Shown here piece by piece: positions 63,332 to 64,000 of a stretch of 64,000 bases of DNA. A model generated the notes under the pieces. The model saw only the letters and a program-made list of their open reading frames with translations, was not told where the DNA came from and did no database searches. The DNA is from Bradyrhizobium sp. CCBAU 51627. Its GTDB lineage: Bacteria > Pseudomonadota > Alphaproteobacteria > Rhizobiales > Xanthobacteraceae. Where the stretch lies: NCBI RefSeq assembly GCF_028128765.1, contig NZ_LBJG01000011.1, positions 1 through 64,000 of the forward strand, written 5' to 3'. How positions within the stretch are numbered: position 1 is the first letter of the stretch; every line of letters starts with the position of its first letter. The position numbers and the translations under genes were made by a program.

Positions 63332-64000
63332 TCACGGATGGACGCCTTCCTGCGGCCGACGACCCGGAACGACCGCGTTGACGAACAGGCGCAGGAGCAG
63401 CAGAAGCGCAAGCACGATGAGAAACAGAACGGCGATCACGGCGATCTGGGGACTGATTTCCAGACGGATATTGTCCCACATTCTCATGGGCAAGGGCGTC
63501 GCCGTAGGTCCGCTCAGGAATAGACCGAACACGACATCATCAAACCCTACGATGAAAGCAAAAATTGCTGCACTCGCTAGCGTCGGCAACAGCAATGGGA
63601 GCGTCACTGTTCTCAGCGTCACGAGAGGGCTCGAGCCCAAGCTCGCGGCGGCCAATTCGAGTGTGCGATTGAAGCGCTTGAGCCCTGCGATCATGACGAC
63701 GACCGTATATGGCGCTCCAATGATCGTGTAGCTGAGGGCAAATGCCAGTGGATTGCCGATTAGCGAGGATCCTGCGAGAGCGAAGAACAAGGAAACCGCA
63801 ATTACGACATGAGGAACGATCAGCGGGGAAATCAAAAGAAGATAGACAGGCACGCGCGCGGCGAACCGGTACCGCACAAGAGCGAAGGCAGCGGGAACAC
63901 CAATGGCCACGCTTAGAAGAGCGGACAGTCCTGCCCACCTCAGGCTGAAGCTTAGAGCATCGAGCCATTGCGTATTTCTGAGCAGGCTTGAGAACCAGCG
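63332..64000 (-). CDS. ABC transporter permease (PotC type), partial
   Basis: The frame continues past the right edge, so the N-terminus is missing. Present: WFSSLLRNTQWLDALSFSLR, several membrane segments, and the permease motif ELAAASLGSSPLVTLRTVTL then PLLLPTLASAAIFAFIVGFDD, as in PotC/spermidine-putrescine permeases. It would be co-transcribed with the M24 peptidase and PotA-like ATPase downstream. A second permease and a binding protein are expected to the right of the window. Confidence 0.9.
   Translation of the reverse strand, partial: RWFSSLLRNTQWLDALSFSLRWAGLSALLSVAIGVPAAFALVRYRFAARVPVYLLLISPLIVPHVVIAVSLFFALAGSSLIGNPLAFALSYTIIGAPYTVVVMIAGLKRFNRTLELAAASLGSSPLVTLRTVTLPLLLPTLASAAIFAFIVGFDDVVFGLFLSGPTATPLPMRMWDNIRLEISPQIAVIAVLFLIVLALLLLLRLFVNAVVPGRRPQEGVHP

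Noticed and set aside
1..64000. CRISPR arrays, tRNA or rRNA genes
   Set aside because: No regularly spaced identical repeats of 24-40 bases and no tRNA or rRNA signature were recognised on reading; a tRNAscan and CRISPR search were not possible here.

Overview
This is high-GC alphaproteobacterial DNA, most like a Bradyrhizobium-type rhizobium. The clearest indicators are a type III secreted E3-ubiquitin-ligase effector of the NopM/IpaH family behind a tts box, a sigma-54 (-24/-12) promoter, several rhizobial IS families and many decayed genes. Together they suggest that the left 36 kb is symbiosis-island or other accessory DNA. The right 27 kb reads as ordinary catabolic and transport genes with divergent LysR regulators.

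Layout. 1-3630 (minus): 5' part of a non-ribosomal peptide synthetase, with an N-terminal formyltransferase domain, half a condensation domain, an adenylation domain and a carrier domain; it runs off the left edge. 3.6-4.3 kb: diverged repeats, then a sigma-54 promoter driving a TauD-like dioxygenase. 5.4-11.7 kb: mobile DNA. It holds an IS3-family element split by an ISAs1 element with a 10-bp target duplication, a serine-recombinase cassette broken by an in-frame stop, and a second, truncated IS3 remnant.

12.2-31.1 kb is a defence island. It contains a complete Wadjet operon (jetABCD), a nucleotidyltransferase behind three ~34-bp repeats, a hipBA toxin-antitoxin pair behind four palindromes, a SIR2-HerA pair, and a YhaN/YhaO (Rad50/Mre11-like) ATPase-nuclease pair. 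Only a relic of an ABC permease interrupts it.

31.1-36.9 kb: an IS630 remnant, the NEL-type effector with its tts box, a Fic-protein fragment and a metY-like pseudogene. 37-48.5 kb: catalase-like peroxidase, tautomerase, glutathione S-transferase, two flavin-fold proteins, LysE exporter, RidA, two MFS transporters, nitronate monooxygenase and LysR regulators. 48.4-59.4 kb: two more LysR genes, a malonate/methylmalonate semialdehyde dehydrogenase, a nitrilase, a sulfite-oxidase-like molybdoenzyme, an ActP-type symporter with its DUF485 partner, and an NrtABD/SsuABC-like ABC transporter. 59.5-64 kb: an M20 peptidase gene with one in-frame stop, a PotA-like ATPase, an M24 peptidase and the start of a PotC-like permease that leaves the window.

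How the parts may work together: nitronate monooxygenase plus malonate-semialdehyde dehydrogenase could convert the legume toxin 3-nitropropionate to acetyl-CoA; this is inference. The NRPS, dioxygenase and effector look like symbiosis functions. The defence genes probably protect the mobile region against plasmids and phages.
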